A program made the position numbers and the translations under genes. The notes beneath the pieces were generated by a model. The model saw only the letters and a program-made list of their open reading frames with translations. It was not told the origin of the DNA and searched no databases. Shown piece by piece: positions 35,162-44,458 of a stretch of 64,000 bases of DNA. Every line of letters starts with the position of its first letter. Within the stretch, counting starts at the first letter, position 1. Where the stretch lies: NCBI RefSeq assembly GCF_036345155.1, contig NZ_CP107772.1:1736001-1800000 (forward strand). Direction: 5' to 3'. Origin of the DNA: Streptomyces sp. NBC_00582. GTDB taxonomy: Bacteria > Actinomycetota > Actinomycetes > Streptomycetales > Streptomycetaceae.

Positions 35162-36652
35162 GTGACAACCATCCCCCACTGGATCAACGGCGCCGCCGTC
35201 CCCGGCACGGACACCCAGCCCGTCTTCAACCCCGCCACCGGCGCGGTGCGGGCCCAGGTCGTCCTCGGCGGCGGCGCGGAGGTCGACGCCGCCGTCCAGG
35301 CCGCCACCGCCGCGTTCGCGTCGTGGTCGGAGTCGTCGCTGACGCAGCGCACCCAGGTCATGTTCGCCTTCCGCCAACTCCTCCTCGACCACGAGGAGGA
35401 ACTCGGCCGGATCATCTCCGCCGAACACGGCAAGACCATCGACGACGCGCGCGGCGAGATCACCCGCGGCCGCGAGGTCGTCGAATACGTCTGCGGTCTC
35501 GGCGACGTCCTCAAGGGCTCCTACTCCGACCAGGTCTCCCGCGGCATAGACGTGCACAACTTCCGTCAGCCCCTCGGCGTCGTCGCCGGCATCACCCCCT
35601 TCAACTTCCCCGCCATGGTGCCCCTGTGGATGCACCCCATCGCCATCGCCACGGGCAACACCTTCATCCTCAAGCCGTCCGAGCGCGACCCGTCAGCAGC
35701 GAATTTCGTCGCCCAGCTCTACCAGAGGGCCGGCCTCCCCGACGGCGTCTTCAACGTCGTCCACGGCGGCAAGGAAGCCGTCGACGCCATCCTCACCCAC
35801 CCCGGCGTCGAAGCCGTCTCCTTCGTCGGCTCCACACCCATCGCCACCTACGTCCACCAACAGGCCACCGCCCACGGCAAACGCGTCCAAGCCCTCGGCG
35901 GCGCCAAGAACCACGCCGTCGTCCTCCCCGACGCCGACCTCGAATTCGCCGCCAATCACATCACCGCAGGCGCCTACGGCTCCGCAGGCGAACGCTGCAT
36001 GGCCCTCTCCGTCACCATCGCCGTCGGCGACACAGCCGACCGACTCATCGACATCCTCACCCGCAAGGCCAACGACGTGCACGTCGGCCCCGGCGACACC
36101 CCCGGCACCGACATGGGCCCCCTGATCACCAAAGCCGCACAAGAACGCGTCGAGAACGCCGTCGGCACCGCGGCAGTCCAGGGCGCCACCATCGTCGTCG
36201 ACGGCCGCGGCCTGAAGATCGAAGGCCACGAGAACGGCTTCTTCACCGGCCCGTCCCTGCTCGACCACGTCACCCCCGACATGGACGCCTACAAGGACGA
36301 GCTGTTCGGCCCCGTCCTGGCGATCCTGCGCGTCGACACCCTCGACGAAGCCATCGACGTCATCAACGCCAACCCCTACGGCAACGGCACCGCCCTCTTC
36401 ACCGGCTCCGGCGAAGCCGCCCGCCGATTCCAGCGCCGCATCAAGGTCGGCATGATCGGCATCAACGTGCCGGTGCCGGTCCCGATGTCCTACTACTCCT
36501 TCGGCGGCTGGAAGGACTCCCTCATCGGCGACCACCCCATCCACGGCCCCGAAGGCATCCGCTTCTGCACCCGCCCCAAGGTCGTCACCACCCGCTGGCC
36601 CCGAACCAGCCACCAGATCACCGCAGGCTTCACCTTCCCCACCTCCAGCTGA
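35162..36652 (+). CDS. iolA: CoA-acylating (methyl)malonate-semialdehyde dehydrogenase
   Basis: 496 residues, aldehyde dehydrogenase superfamily. It converts malonate semialdehyde to acetyl-CoA (or methylmalonate semialdehyde to propionyl-CoA), the last iol step. Catalytic Cys279 lies in GSAGERCMA; the NAD-binding strand is GVVAGITPFNFPAMVPLWM and KPSERDPS, and the glycine motif FVGSTPIATYV. The usual general-base Glu of hydrolytic ALDHs (ELGG) is replaced by ALGGAKN, as in CoA-dependent members. The GTG start is 13 bases after iolD, with GAGAAGGA upstream. Confidence 0.95.
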   Translation: MTTIPHWINGAAVPGTDTQPVFNPATGAVRAQVVLGGGAEVDAAVQAATAAFASWSESSLTQRTQVMFAFRQLLLDHEEELGRIISAEHGKTIDDARGEITRGREVVEYVCGLGDVLKGSYSDQVSRGIDVHNFRQPLGVVAGITPFNFPAMVPLWMHPIAIATGNTFILKPSERDPSAANFVAQLYQRAGLPDGVFNVVHGGKEAVDAILTHPGVEAVSFVGSTPIATYVHQQATAHGKRVQALGGAKNHAVVLPDADLEFAANHITAGAYGSAGERCMALSVTIAVGDTADRLIDILTRKANDVHVGPGDTPGTDMGPLITKAAQERVENAVGTAAVQGATIVVDGRGLKIEGHENGFFTGPSLLDHVTPDMDAYKDELFGPVLAILRVDTLDEAIDVINANPYGNGTALFTGSGEAARRFQRRIKVGMIGINVPVPVPMSYYSFGGWKDSLIGDHPIHGPEGIRFCTRPKVVTTRWPRTSHQITAGFTFPTSS

Positions 36653-36680
36653 CATCCCCGACTCTCCCCGAGGAGAAGCC

Positions 36681-37631
36681 ATGGCAACGGCGCCATCCCC
36701 GCTCCGTACCACCGCAGGCAACCTCTGCCTGGGCTCGGCCCCCGACTCCTGGGGCATCTGGTTCCCCGAGGACGAGCACCAGGTCCCGTACACCCGCTTC
36801 CTCGACGAGCTGAAGCAGGCCGGCTACGAGTGGTTCGAGCTCGGCCCGTACGGCTACCTTCCCACCGACCCCCGGCGCCTCAAGGAGGAGCTGGACGCGC
36901 GCGGGCTGAAGGTGTCCGGCGGGACCGCCTTCGGCGCGCTGCACCGCCCGGAGGCCTGGGACGAGATGCTCGCCCACGTCCGGCAGGTCGCCACGCTGAC
37001 CGCCGCCGCGGGCGCCCACCACCTGGTGCTCATCCCGCCGATGTACCGGGACGAGAAGACCGGTGCGTTCACCGAGTCGCCCGAGCTGACCGCCGTACAG
37101 TGGGCGGGCTTCGGCCGGGCCGCCGACCGGCTGGGCACGCTGCTCCTCGAGGAGTACGACGTCCGGCTCGTGATCCATCCGCACGCGGACAGCCACATCC
37201 AGACGCAGCCCGAGATCGAGCGGCTGCTCAACGAGTCGGACTCCCGGTACACCAATCTGTGCCTGGACACCGGCCATGTGGCCTACGGCGGCGGGGACAA
37301 CCTCGATCTGATCCGCCGGTTCGGCGAGCGCGTCGGGTATGTGCACATCAAGCAGATGGATCCGGCCGTCCTCGCCCAGGTCGCCGCCGAGGACCTGTCG
37401 TTCGGTGAGGCCGTCAAGCGGGGCGTGTGCGTGTCGCCGCCCGCCGGGGTGCCGAACCCGGCCGAAGTGGTCGCCGAACTGGCCGCGTTGGACGCCGAGT
37501 TGTTCGTGATCGTCGAGCAGGACCTGTACCCGTGCGCGCCCGAGGTGCCGCTGCCCATCGCGGTCGGCACCCGTGAGCACCTCGCCGGCTGCGGTCTGAG
37601 CGGGACCCGACGCCCGAACCTCGACCGGTAG
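36681..37631 (+). CDS. IolE/IolI-like TIM-barrel protein (probable inosose dehydratase)
   Basis: 316 residues, AP-endonuclease-2 / xylose-isomerase-like barrel. LGSAPDSWGIWFPED at strand one, HHLVLIPPMY, RLVIHPHADSHIQT, LCLDTGHVAYGGGD (metal ligand region) and YVHIKQMD give the divalent-metal site. No other gene in the cluster supplies the IolE dehydration of 2-keto-myo-inositol, so that role is the best guess. An inosose isomerase (IolI) or a keto-sugar epimerase is also possible. It starts 28 bases after iolA with GAGGAG upstream. Confidence 0.8.
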   Translation: MATAPSPLRTTAGNLCLGSAPDSWGIWFPEDEHQVPYTRFLDELKQAGYEWFELGPYGYLPTDPRRLKEELDARGLKVSGGTAFGALHRPEAWDEMLAHVRQVATLTAAAGAHHLVLIPPMYRDEKTGAFTESPELTAVQWAGFGRAADRLGTLLLEEYDVRLVIHPHADSHIQTQPEIERLLNESDSRYTNLCLDTGHVAYGGGDNLDLIRRFGERVGYVHIKQMDPAVLAQVAAEDLSFGEAVKRGVCVSPPAGVPNPAEVVAELAALDAELFVIVEQDLYPCAPEVPLPIAVGTREHLAGCGLSGTRRPNLDR

Positions 37632-37642
37632 GAGGACGGCCC

Positions 37643-39067
37643 ATGAACGTCAGGGACGACGCGCTTCAGGTCCCCGCCCTCACCACCGACGCACCCTCGC
37701 CCGCCGTGTCGCGGAGGCTGCGGGTCATCACGGTCGTCGCCACCTTCGGCGGACTGCTCTTCGGCTACGACACCGGCGTCATCAACGGCGCCCTGCCCTA
37801 CATGACCGAGGACCTCGGTCTGACCCCGGTCACCGAGGGCATGGTCACCAGTTCGCTGCTGCTGGGTGCCGCGCTCGGCGCGGTGACCGGCGGGCGGCTG
37901 TCGGACGCGCGGGGCAGGCGCCGTACGATCCTCACCCTCGCGGTGCTGTTCTTCGTCGGCGCGCTGGGCTGCACGCTCGCGCCGACGACGGCGGTCATGG
38001 TCGTGGCCCGGTTCGTGCTGGGCCTCGCGGTCGGTGGCGCGTCGGTGACGGTGCCGGTGTATCTCGCCGAGGTGTCCCCCGCGGAGCGGCGCGGCGCGCT
38101 GGTCACCCGCAACGAACTGATGGTCGTCAGCGGGCAGTTGCTGGCCTTCACGTCCAACGCGGTCATCGCGAACGTCGGCGGTGGGTCCGGCGGGGTGTGG
38201 CGGTGGATGCTGGTGATCGCCACGGTCCCGGCCGTGGTGCTGTGGTTCGGCATGCTGGTCATGCCGGAGAGCCCGCGCTGGCTGGCCTCGCAGAGCCGTT
38301 TCTCGGAGGCTCTGGAGGTGCTGAGGCAGGTCCGTTCGCAGCAGCGGGCCGAGGCCGAGCTGAGCGAGGTGTCCGCGCTCGCCGTCAAGGACGAGCAGGA
38401 GAAGCTGGGCGGCTGGCAGGACATCAAGTCGGTGCCCTGGGTGCGGAAGTTGGTGTTCGTCGGCTTCGGCATCGCGATCGTGCAGCAGATCACCGGCGTC
38501 AACACGATCATGTACTACGGCACGCAGATCCTCACCGACGCCGGTTTCGCCTCGGACAGCGCGCTGACGGCGAACATCGCCAACGGTGTGATCTCGGTGC
38601 TGGCCACCTTCGTCGGGATCTGGCTGCTCGGGCGGGTCAACCGCCGTCCGATGCTGATGGTCGGTCAGATCGGCACCACGGCTGCCCTGTTGTTCATCGG
38701 GGTGTTCTCGCTGGTGCTGCCCGCCGGGGACGGCCGGGCGTACGCGGTGCTCGCGATGACGGTCACGTTCCTCGCCTTCCAGCAGGGCGCGATCTCGCCG
38801 GTGACCTGGCTGATGCTGTCGGAGATCTTCCCGATGCGGATGCGCGGCTTCGGCATGGGCGTGGCCGCCGTGGTGCTGTGGCTGACCAACTTCGTGATCG
38901 GTCTGGTCTTCCCGTCCCTGGTGGACGGGATCGGGATCTCCAACACGTTCTTCCTGTTCGTGGTGGCGGGGATCTTCTCGCTCACCTTCGTCAAGCACTA
39001 CGTCCCCGAGACCAGGGGACGCACCCTCGAAACCCTCGAAGCCGAACTCCGGGCGCGCTTCTCCTGA
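37643..39067 (+). CDS. MFS sugar porter, probable myo-inositol/H+ symporter (IolT-like)
   Basis: 474 residues, twelve helices. Sugar porter signatures are complete: FGGLLFGYDTGVINGALPY in helix one, GGRLSDARGRRRTI after helix two, PVYLAEVSPAERRGALVTRNEL, PESPRWLASQSR, QQITGVNTIMYYG in helix seven and the C-terminal PETRGRTLETLE. Position inside the iol operon marks inositol as the likely substrate. AGGAGGA precedes the ATG. A second uptake route, an ABC importer, is encoded just downstream. Confidence 0.92.
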   Translation: MNVRDDALQVPALTTDAPSPAVSRRLRVITVVATFGGLLFGYDTGVINGALPYMTEDLGLTPVTEGMVTSSLLLGAALGAVTGGRLSDARGRRRTILTLAVLFFVGALGCTLAPTTAVMVVARFVLGLAVGGASVTVPVYLAEVSPAERRGALVTRNELMVVSGQLLAFTSNAVIANVGGGSGGVWRWMLVIATVPAVVLWFGMLVMPESPRWLASQSRFSEALEVLRQVRSQQRAEAELSEVSALAVKDEQEKLGGWQDIKSVPWVRKLVFVGFGIAIVQQITGVNTIMYYGTQILTDAGFASDSALTANIANGVISVLATFVGIWLLGRVNRRPMLMVGQIGTTAALLFIGVFSLVLPAGDGRAYAVLAMTVTFLAFQQGAISPVTWLMLSEIFPMRMRGFGMGVAAVVLWLTNFVIGLVFPSLVDGIGISNTFFLFVVAGIFSLTFVKHYVPETRGRTLETLEAELRARFS

Positions 39068-39084
39068 CCCCTGAAGGAATGACC

Positions 39085-40101
39085 ATGACCGTACGCGTAG
39101 GAGTGATCGGCGCGGGCTGGATCGGCAAGGAGCACATCCGTCGGCTCACCGAGACCGTCACCGGCGCCCGGGTGACCGCGGTCACCGACATCGACGCGGC
39201 CCGCGCCGCGGAGGCGGCGGCTCCGGTCGGCGCCCGGGTGCTTCCCGACGGCGCGGCCGTGATCGCGGCGGACGACGTCGACGCCGTCCTCGTCACCTCG
39301 TGGGGACCGACCCACGCCGAGCACGTCCTCGACGCCATCGCGGCCGGCAAGCCCGTGTTCTGCGAGAAGCCCCTCGCCACCACCGCCGAGGACTGCCTCA
39401 AGATCATCGAAGCCGAGACCGCCCACGGCCGCCGGCTCGTCCAGGTCGGCTTCATGCGCCGCTACGACGCCGGCTACCGGCAGATGAAGCAGGTCATCGA
39501 CTCCGGCCGGATCGGCGAGCCCCTGATCGTGCACTGCGCCCACCGCAACCCGACCGTCCCGCAGTCGTACACCTCCCCGATGGCCGCTGTGGACACGGCG
39601 GTGCACGAGGTGGACGTGCTGCGCTGGCTGCTGGACGACGAGATCGTCTCCGCCCAGGTGGTCGCGCCGCGGTCGACGAGCAAGCGGTTCGAGCATCTGA
39701 AGGACCCGCAGATCATGCTGTTCGAGACCGCCAAGGGCGTCCGTATCGACCTGGAGGTGTTCGTCAACTGCCAGTACGGCTACGACATCCAGTGCGAGAC
39801 GGTCGGCGAGGAGGGCCTGGTCCGGCTGCCCGACCCGGCCTCGGTCGCCGTACGCCACGCCGGACAGCAGACGACCACGGTCCTCACCGACTGGGTCGGC
39901 CGCTTCGCGGACGCCTTCGACACCGAGTTCCGCGAGTGGATCGCGAACCTGGCGGTCGGTGCCGAGCCCACCGGGCCCTCCGCCTGGGACGGCTACGCCG
40001 CCACCGTCATCACCGCCGCGACCGTCGAGGCCCTGGAGTCGGGCCGCGTCGTCGCCACCGATCTCAAGCCCCGCCCCACCCTCTACGGAGGCACCGCGTG
40101 A
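39085..40101 (+). CDS. iolG: inositol 2-dehydrogenase (Gfo/Idh/MocA family)
   Basis: 338 residues. NAD-binding start VRVGVIGAGWIGKEHIRRL, CEKPLATTAEDC with the family EKP motif (Lys catalytic), then VGFMRRYDAGYRQMK and the DTAVHEVDVLRWLL motif with the catalytic Asp/His pair. It oxidises myo-inositol to inosose, the first catabolic step. The second ATG (39085) is chosen because GAAGGA lies six bases before it; the ATG at 39079 touches that site. The stop overlaps the next start as GTGA. Confidence 0.93.
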   Translation: MTVRVGVIGAGWIGKEHIRRLTETVTGARVTAVTDIDAARAAEAAAPVGARVLPDGAAVIAADDVDAVLVTSWGPTHAEHVLDAIAAGKPVFCEKPLATTAEDCLKIIEAETAHGRRLVQVGFMRRYDAGYRQMKQVIDSGRIGEPLIVHCAHRNPTVPQSYTSPMAAVDTAVHEVDVLRWLLDDEIVSAQVVAPRSTSKRFEHLKDPQIMLFETAKGVRIDLEVFVNCQYGYDIQCETVGEEGLVRLPDPASVAVRHAGQQTTTVLTDWVGRFADAFDTEFREWIANLAVGAEPTGPSAWDGYAATVITAATVEALESGRVVATDLKPRPTLYGGTA

Positions 40102-40964
40102 AAATCGCCCTCGACCCGTACATGTTCCGCGCCCTGCCGATCGACGACATGGTGCGCACGGTCGCCGAACTGGGCTACGAGTACATCGAGTTGTCGCCGC
40201 GTGACGACTTCATGCCGTTCTTCCTGCATCCGCGGGCGGACGACGAGCGCGTCCAGGAGCTCAAGAACTCCCTGCGCACGCACGGGGTACGACTGTCCTC
40301 GGTGCTGCCGCTGTACAAGTGGTCCTCGCCGGACGAGACCGAGCGGCAGGCCGCCGTCCGCTACTGGAAGCGCATGATCGAGATCACGGCCGCTCTCGAA
40401 TGCCCGCTCATGAACAGTGAGTTCAACGGCCGGCCCGAGAAGGCCGCCGAGAGCGAGGCCGCGTTCTGGCGCTCCCTCGAGGAACTCCTCCCGCTGTTCG
40501 AGCGCGAGGGCATCGCGCTGAACCTGGAGGCGCACCCGGACGACTTCTGCGAGGAGAACAACCCCGCCGTCGATCTCGTCCGGGCGGTCGACAAGCCGTG
40601 GGTGAACTATCTTTACTGCGCGCCGCATTCCTTCCATCTCTCGGGCGCGGACCCGACGGCGGACATCGCGGCGATGATGCGCTACGCCGGCGACAAGCTC
40701 CAGCACGTGCACATCGCGGACTCCTTCAACCACAAGGGCTCCTCCGGGCTGCGCTACATCCTCAATCCGCCCGGCACGACCGCGCGGATCCATCAGCACC
40801 TCGACATCGGTCAGGGCGAGGTGGACTGGGACGCGTTCTTCGGGACGCTGCGCGAGCTGGACTTCGACGGGGTCGCCACGGCCTGTGTCTTCGCCTGGGA
40901 GGAGCGCGCCCACGAGTCCTCCACATTCATGCTCGACCGCATCACCAAGGAACTCGCCGTCTGA
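40098..40964 (+). CDS. IolH/IolI-like sugar phosphate isomerase/epimerase
   Basis: 288 residues, another TIM-barrel of the AP-endonuclease-2 family: IALDPYMFRALPIDDMVRTVAELGYEYIELS, then CPLMNSEFNGRPE, LNLEAHPDDFCEEN and QHVHIADSFNHKG with likely metal ligands. The H-ADSFNHK region is typical of IolH-like members. It might interconvert inosose isomers, widening the range of inositols used. It is the last gene of the operon, coupled to iolG by a 4-base overlap, and is followed by a hairpin. Confidence 0.82.
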   Translation: MKIALDPYMFRALPIDDMVRTVAELGYEYIELSPRDDFMPFFLHPRADDERVQELKNSLRTHGVRLSSVLPLYKWSSPDETERQAAVRYWKRMIEITAALECPLMNSEFNGRPEKAAESEAAFWRSLEELLPLFEREGIALNLEAHPDDFCEENNPAVDLVRAVDKPWVNYLYCAPHSFHLSGADPTADIAAMMRYAGDKLQHVHIADSFNHKGSSGLRYILNPPGTTARIHQHLDIGQGEVDWDAFFGTLRELDFDGVATACVFAWEERAHESSTFMLDRITKELAV

Positions 40965-41017
40965 GCGAATCACCGTCCGAGCAATAAATGAATTAATTCG
41001 AAAATAGCGAAGAAAGA

Positions 41018-41058
41018 GCCTTGCCGAGCGCTGTGCGCGACCCGGCAGGGCCCTTTCC
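41018..41058 (+). terminator. terminator at the end of the iol operon
   Basis: GCCTTGCCG pairs with CGGCAGGGC (9 pairs, one G-U) around a 16-base loop that can pair further, followed by CCTTTCC. It lies in the unusually AT-rich 305-bp gap between the operon and the ABC importer genes. Confidence 0.6.
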
Positions 41059-41143
41059 GCTGCCCAAAAACACCCTCCCCACCAGTCAGAACGACCTACA
41101 GATCACGTGACCTTTTCGTTGGAATTCCACGTGCGCCACCGTA

Positions 41144-41172
41144 TTGACACCCCCCTCCGGAAAGGCGCTAAT
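41144..41172 (+). promoter_or_regulatory. promoter of the inositol ABC importer operon
   Basis: A perfect -35 TTGACA (41144-41149) and GCTAAT (41167-41172, 17-bp spacing) form a strong vegetative-type promoter 98 bases before the lipoprotein start. The long leader suggests room for regulation. The rest of the gap 40965-41269 holds an AT-rich stretch and the terminator. Confidence 0.6.
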
Positions 41173-41269
41173 TTTCGCCAACGAGGTCGCCGACCGCATC
41201 GCATCGCGGCGAATTCAGGACCTCATCTCATTCCGCGCCGTTCTGATTCCTCATAAGAGAGGTAGGACC

Positions 41270-42301
41270 ATGTCGCACTCCGCTCACTCCCCCCGAAGAG
41301 CCCGCTGGATCGCCGTCGTCCCCGCGCTGGCCCTGCTCGCCGTCGGCTGTTCCGGGGGCTCCGGCGACACCGCGTCCGCCTCGGCCAAGGGCACCGCGCT
41401 CTCGTCGGGTCTCGGCAGCAAGGCGAAGGACCGCAAGGTCACCTTCCTGCTCCCGCAGGATCCGGGCGACCCGTTCTGGACGACCATCGCCCAGGGCGCC
41501 AAGGACGCCGCCCAGTTGCTCAACCTGGACCTCAACCTCCAGACCAGCTCGGGCGACCAGGCGAAGTACAACGACCTGATCGGCAGCGCGGTCGCCGACA
41601 AGCCGGCGGCGCTGGCCGTCGTCCTCGACGACCCGAACAAGTACACCGAGAACGTCTGCGCGGCCCAGAAGGCGGGCATCCCGGTGATGAGCTACAACAT
41701 CACCCAGGAGGGCACGGTCGGCGCGTGCACCCTCGGGTTCGTCGGCCAGGACTTCGAGGAGGTCGGCTACCTGCTGGGCAAGCGCCTGCTCGCCCACAAC
41801 CCCGACATCGGCAAGGGCGACACCGTCCTCACCCCGGTCGAGTTCCCCGACCAGGTCTACGCCGTCCAGCGGCACGCCGGCGTCGAGCGGGCGCTGAAGG
41901 AGGCGGGGGCCAGGACGGAGATCCTGGGCACCGGCATCGAGGACTCCGCCGCGCTCGACAAGATCACCCAGTACCTGCTCGGTCACAAGGACACCGCCGC
42001 GATCGTCCCGCTGGGCGGCACCCCGCACCGCAACGTCGTCAAGGCCATGGAGGACGCCGGGGTGAAGGTGCCGGTCGTCGGCTTCGACCTGGCGCCGCAG
42101 ATCGTGAGCGGCATCGAGTCCGGCGCCATCGACGCCGCGGCCGACCAGCAGGGCTATGTGCAGGGCTTCCAGACCGTCATGGAGCTGGGTCTGAAGCTGG
42201 ACTTCGGTCTCAGCCCGGCCAGCATCAACTCCGGGGGCAGCGGCCTGGTCGACAAGGCCAACGTCGGCATCGCCAAGGAGCTCGCGGGCAAGGTCCGCTG
42301 A
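41270..42301 (+). CDS. sugar ABC transporter substrate-binding lipoprotein (ribose/inositol type)
   Basis: 343 residues. Signal peptide with lipobox LLAVGC-SG, so the mature protein is membrane-anchored outside the cell. The periplasmic binding protein type 1 fold begins KVTFLLPQDPGDPFWTTIAQGAKDAAQ and has the hinge motif VPVVGFDLAPQIVSGIESG and DQQGYVQGFQTV. With the permease and ATPase downstream and the adjacent iol genes, it probably binds myo-inositol or a related cyclitol. AGAGGTAGGA precedes the ATG. Confidence 0.92.
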   Translation: MSHSAHSPRRARWIAVVPALALLAVGCSGGSGDTASASAKGTALSSGLGSKAKDRKVTFLLPQDPGDPFWTTIAQGAKDAAQLLNLDLNLQTSSGDQAKYNDLIGSAVADKPAALAVVLDDPNKYTENVCAAQKAGIPVMSYNITQEGTVGACTLGFVGQDFEEVGYLLGKRLLAHNPDIGKGDTVLTPVEFPDQVYAVQRHAGVERALKEAGARTEILGTGIEDSAALDKITQYLLGHKDTAAIVPLGGTPHRNVVKAMEDAGVKVPVVGFDLAPQIVSGIESGAIDAAADQQGYVQGFQTVMELGLKLDFGLSPASINSGGSGLVDKANVGIAKELAGKVR

Positions 42302-42417
42302 CCACCCCGTCGGCACCCACCTGCACCACATCTCCCGCCGACGATTCGGCCCGGGGCGGCCGGGCACCATCCCGGCCCGCCGCTCCGCCCACCCCACTTC
42401 AGGAAGGCAGTACGACC

Positions 42418-43530
42418 ATGAGCGAGCGCAGCGGTCAGGTGACCGCGGGGAGCGTCCCGGCGGCAGGGGGCGCCGTCACGGACCCGGACACCACGACCAC
42501 GGGCGTGGCCGCCCGGAAGCGGACTCTCGCGGACTCCGCCCCCGTCTCCACCTCCGACCGGCTGGCCGAGCGCCTGCGCCAGATCCGCGGGCGCGGCGCG
42601 CTGGAGATCGGCCTGGTCTTCGTCCTGGTGCAGCTCGGCTGCGTCATCTCCTACCTGGTGGACCCGGTGGGCTTCCCCTACCTGGAGAAGTCGAACTTCA
42701 ACGTCCTCAGTCAGAGCATCCCGGTGCTGGCGATCCTGGCCATCGGGGCCGGCATCCTGATCATCGCCGGTGAGTTCGATCTGTCGCTGGGCGCGAACTT
42801 CACCTTCTGCGCGCTGGTGTTCACCCGCTGGTACTCCGACGGGTCGAGCGCCTGGACCGCGACCGGCATGGCCCTGCTGACCGGTGTCGCGATCGCCCTG
42901 CTCAACGCGCTGCTCGTCACCAAGGCCAAGATCCCCTCCTTCATCGTGACGCTCGGCATGATGCTCTTCTGGGAGGGCGCGGCGCTCTTCTACAACGGCA
43001 CCACGGCCGCGCTGATGATCCCGAGCGACACCGTGAAGCAGGTGTTCACCGCCGACCTCGGCTTCTTCCGCGGTCAGGCGCTGTGGATGGTCGGCGTCGG
43101 GGTGGTGTTCTGGCTGCTGGTGCACCGCCACCGGCTCGGCAACCATGTCTTCGCCGTCGGAGGCAACCCCGCCGCCGCCCGTGCCATCTCGATCAACCCC
43201 GACCGGGTCAAGATCATCGCGTTCGGCGTCCTCGGGGTGTGCGTGGCGCTCGCCGCCGTCCTGACCGCCGTACGTACCGGTTCGGTGCAGCCGGGCACCG
43301 GCCGGGGCATGGAGCTGAAGGCGATCGCGGCCGCGGTCGTCGGCGGGGTCGCGCTGTCCGGCGGCCGGGGCAGCGTCCTCGGCATGGTGCTCGGCGCGGC
43401 ACTCATCCTCACCGTGCAGGACATCCTGCTGCTCGGTGGTGCGCCCGGCTTCTATCTGGACCTGTTCGTCGGTCTGATCATCGTCGCCGCGGCCTTCTTC
43501 AACCGACTGATCGAGGGGAAGGCGAAGTGA
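42418..43530 (+). CDS. sugar ABC transporter permease (RbsC/IatP type)
   Basis: 370 residues with a 60-residue hydrophilic N-terminus and about ten helices. The conserved family region IIAGEFDLSLGANFTF matches the RbsC motif (GGIDLSVG) and the C-terminal VVGGVALSGGRGSVLGMVLGAALI is the coupling-loop motif. It forms the membrane channel of the inositol-type importer. AGGAAGG lies upstream of the ATG; the stop overlaps the next start. Confidence 0.92.
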   Translation: MSERSGQVTAGSVPAAGGAVTDPDTTTTGVAARKRTLADSAPVSTSDRLAERLRQIRGRGALEIGLVFVLVQLGCVISYLVDPVGFPYLEKSNFNVLSQSIPVLAILAIGAGILIIAGEFDLSLGANFTFCALVFTRWYSDGSSAWTATGMALLTGVAIALLNALLVTKAKIPSFIVTLGMMLFWEGAALFYNGTTAALMIPSDTVKQVFTADLGFFRGQALWMVGVGVVFWLLVHRHRLGNHVFAVGGNPAAARAISINPDRVKIIAFGVLGVCVALAAVLTAVRTGSVQPGTGRGMELKAIAAAVVGGVALSGGRGSVLGMVLGAALILTVQDILLLGGAPGFYLDLFVGLIIVAAAFFNRLIEGKAK

Positions 43531-44381
43531 GCGCCGCCGAGCCCACCACCGGAAACGGAGCACCCATGTCCCCCACCGCCACCGCGGAAGCCACGGAACA
43601 GGCCACGGGCGAGGTCCTGCTGGAGCTGTCCGGCATCACCAAGCGGTACGGAGCCAACACCGTCCTCGACGACGTGGGTTTCCGGATCCACCAGGGTGAG
43701 GTGGTCGGTCTGCTCGGTGACAACGGCGCCGGCAAGTCGACCCTGGTCAAGACGATGTCCGGGGTGGTCGTCGCCGACGAGGGCGACTACCTCTGGCGCG
43801 GCGAGAGGCTGACCACGCTCAACCGGCAGGAGACCGAGAGGCGCGGCGTCGAGACGATCTTCCAGGACTCCGCGCTGGTGCCGTCCATGACGATCACCCG
43901 CAACATCTTCATGGGCCGGGAACTCACCAACGCGCTCGGGCTGTTGAGGCTGAGGAAGATGGACGAGATCGCCGCGCGGATCCTCGACAGCGTGGTGACC
44001 ATCGAGGGCATCAAGAGCCCGCGTCAACTGGTCGGTTCGCTCTCCGGCGGACAGCAGCAGGCGGTGGCGATCGCCCGCGCGGTGCACTTCAAGCGCAGTC
44101 TGCTGATCCTGGACGAGCCGACCAGCGCGCTGGCGGTGCGGGCGACCGAGGCGCTGCTGAACTACCTGCTGCGGCTGAAGCGGGAGGGCGTGAGTTCGGT
44201 GCTGGTCACGCACAACCTGCACCACGCGTTCCAGATCTGCGACCGGCACATCGTGATGAACCACGGCCGCAAGATCCTCGACGCGCGGCGTGAGGACACC
44301 AGCGTCGAGGAGCTCACGGCGGCGGTCGTCGAGGGCCCCGAGGGGCTGCGCCGCTTCCGCGAGGGCAAGCCCCTCGCCTGA
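43527..44381 (+). CDS. sugar ABC transporter ATP-binding protein, single ABC cassette
   Basis: 284 residues with one nucleotide-binding domain: Walker A GDNGAGKST, signature LSGGQQQAVAIARAV, Walker B LLILDEPTSAL, H-loop VTHNLH. RbsA-type importers normally fuse two such domains; here one is present, so a homodimer is expected. The GTG at 43527 overlaps the permease stop as GTGA and has GAGGGGAAGG before it; an ATG at 43566 with CGGAG is an equally good start. A hairpin follows the gene. Confidence 0.9.
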   Translation: MSAAEPTTGNGAPMSPTATAEATEQATGEVLLELSGITKRYGANTVLDDVGFRIHQGEVVGLLGDNGAGKSTLVKTMSGVVVADEGDYLWRGERLTTLNRQETERRGVETIFQDSALVPSMTITRNIFMGRELTNALGLLRLRKMDEIAARILDSVVTIEGIKSPRQLVGSLSGGQQQAVAIARAVHFKRSLLILDEPTSALAVRATEALLNYLLRLKREGVSSVLVTHNLHHAFQICDRHIVMNHGRKILDARREDTSVEELTAAVVEGPEGLRRFREGKPLA

Positions 44382-44405
44382 CCGGCGGCGCCCGCACGCC
44401 GACGG

Positions 44406-44439
44406 GGCCGGACCCGCCGCAGGAGAGACGGGTCCGGCC
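44406..44439. terminator. bidirectional hairpin between convergent genes
   Basis: GGCCGGACCC and GGGTCCGGCC form a perfect 10-bp stem with a 14-base loop, between the ABC ATPase and the convergent permease gene; TTCGG follows. Confidence 0.75.
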
Positions 44440-44458
44440 TTCGGTCGCGGGGCGGGTG

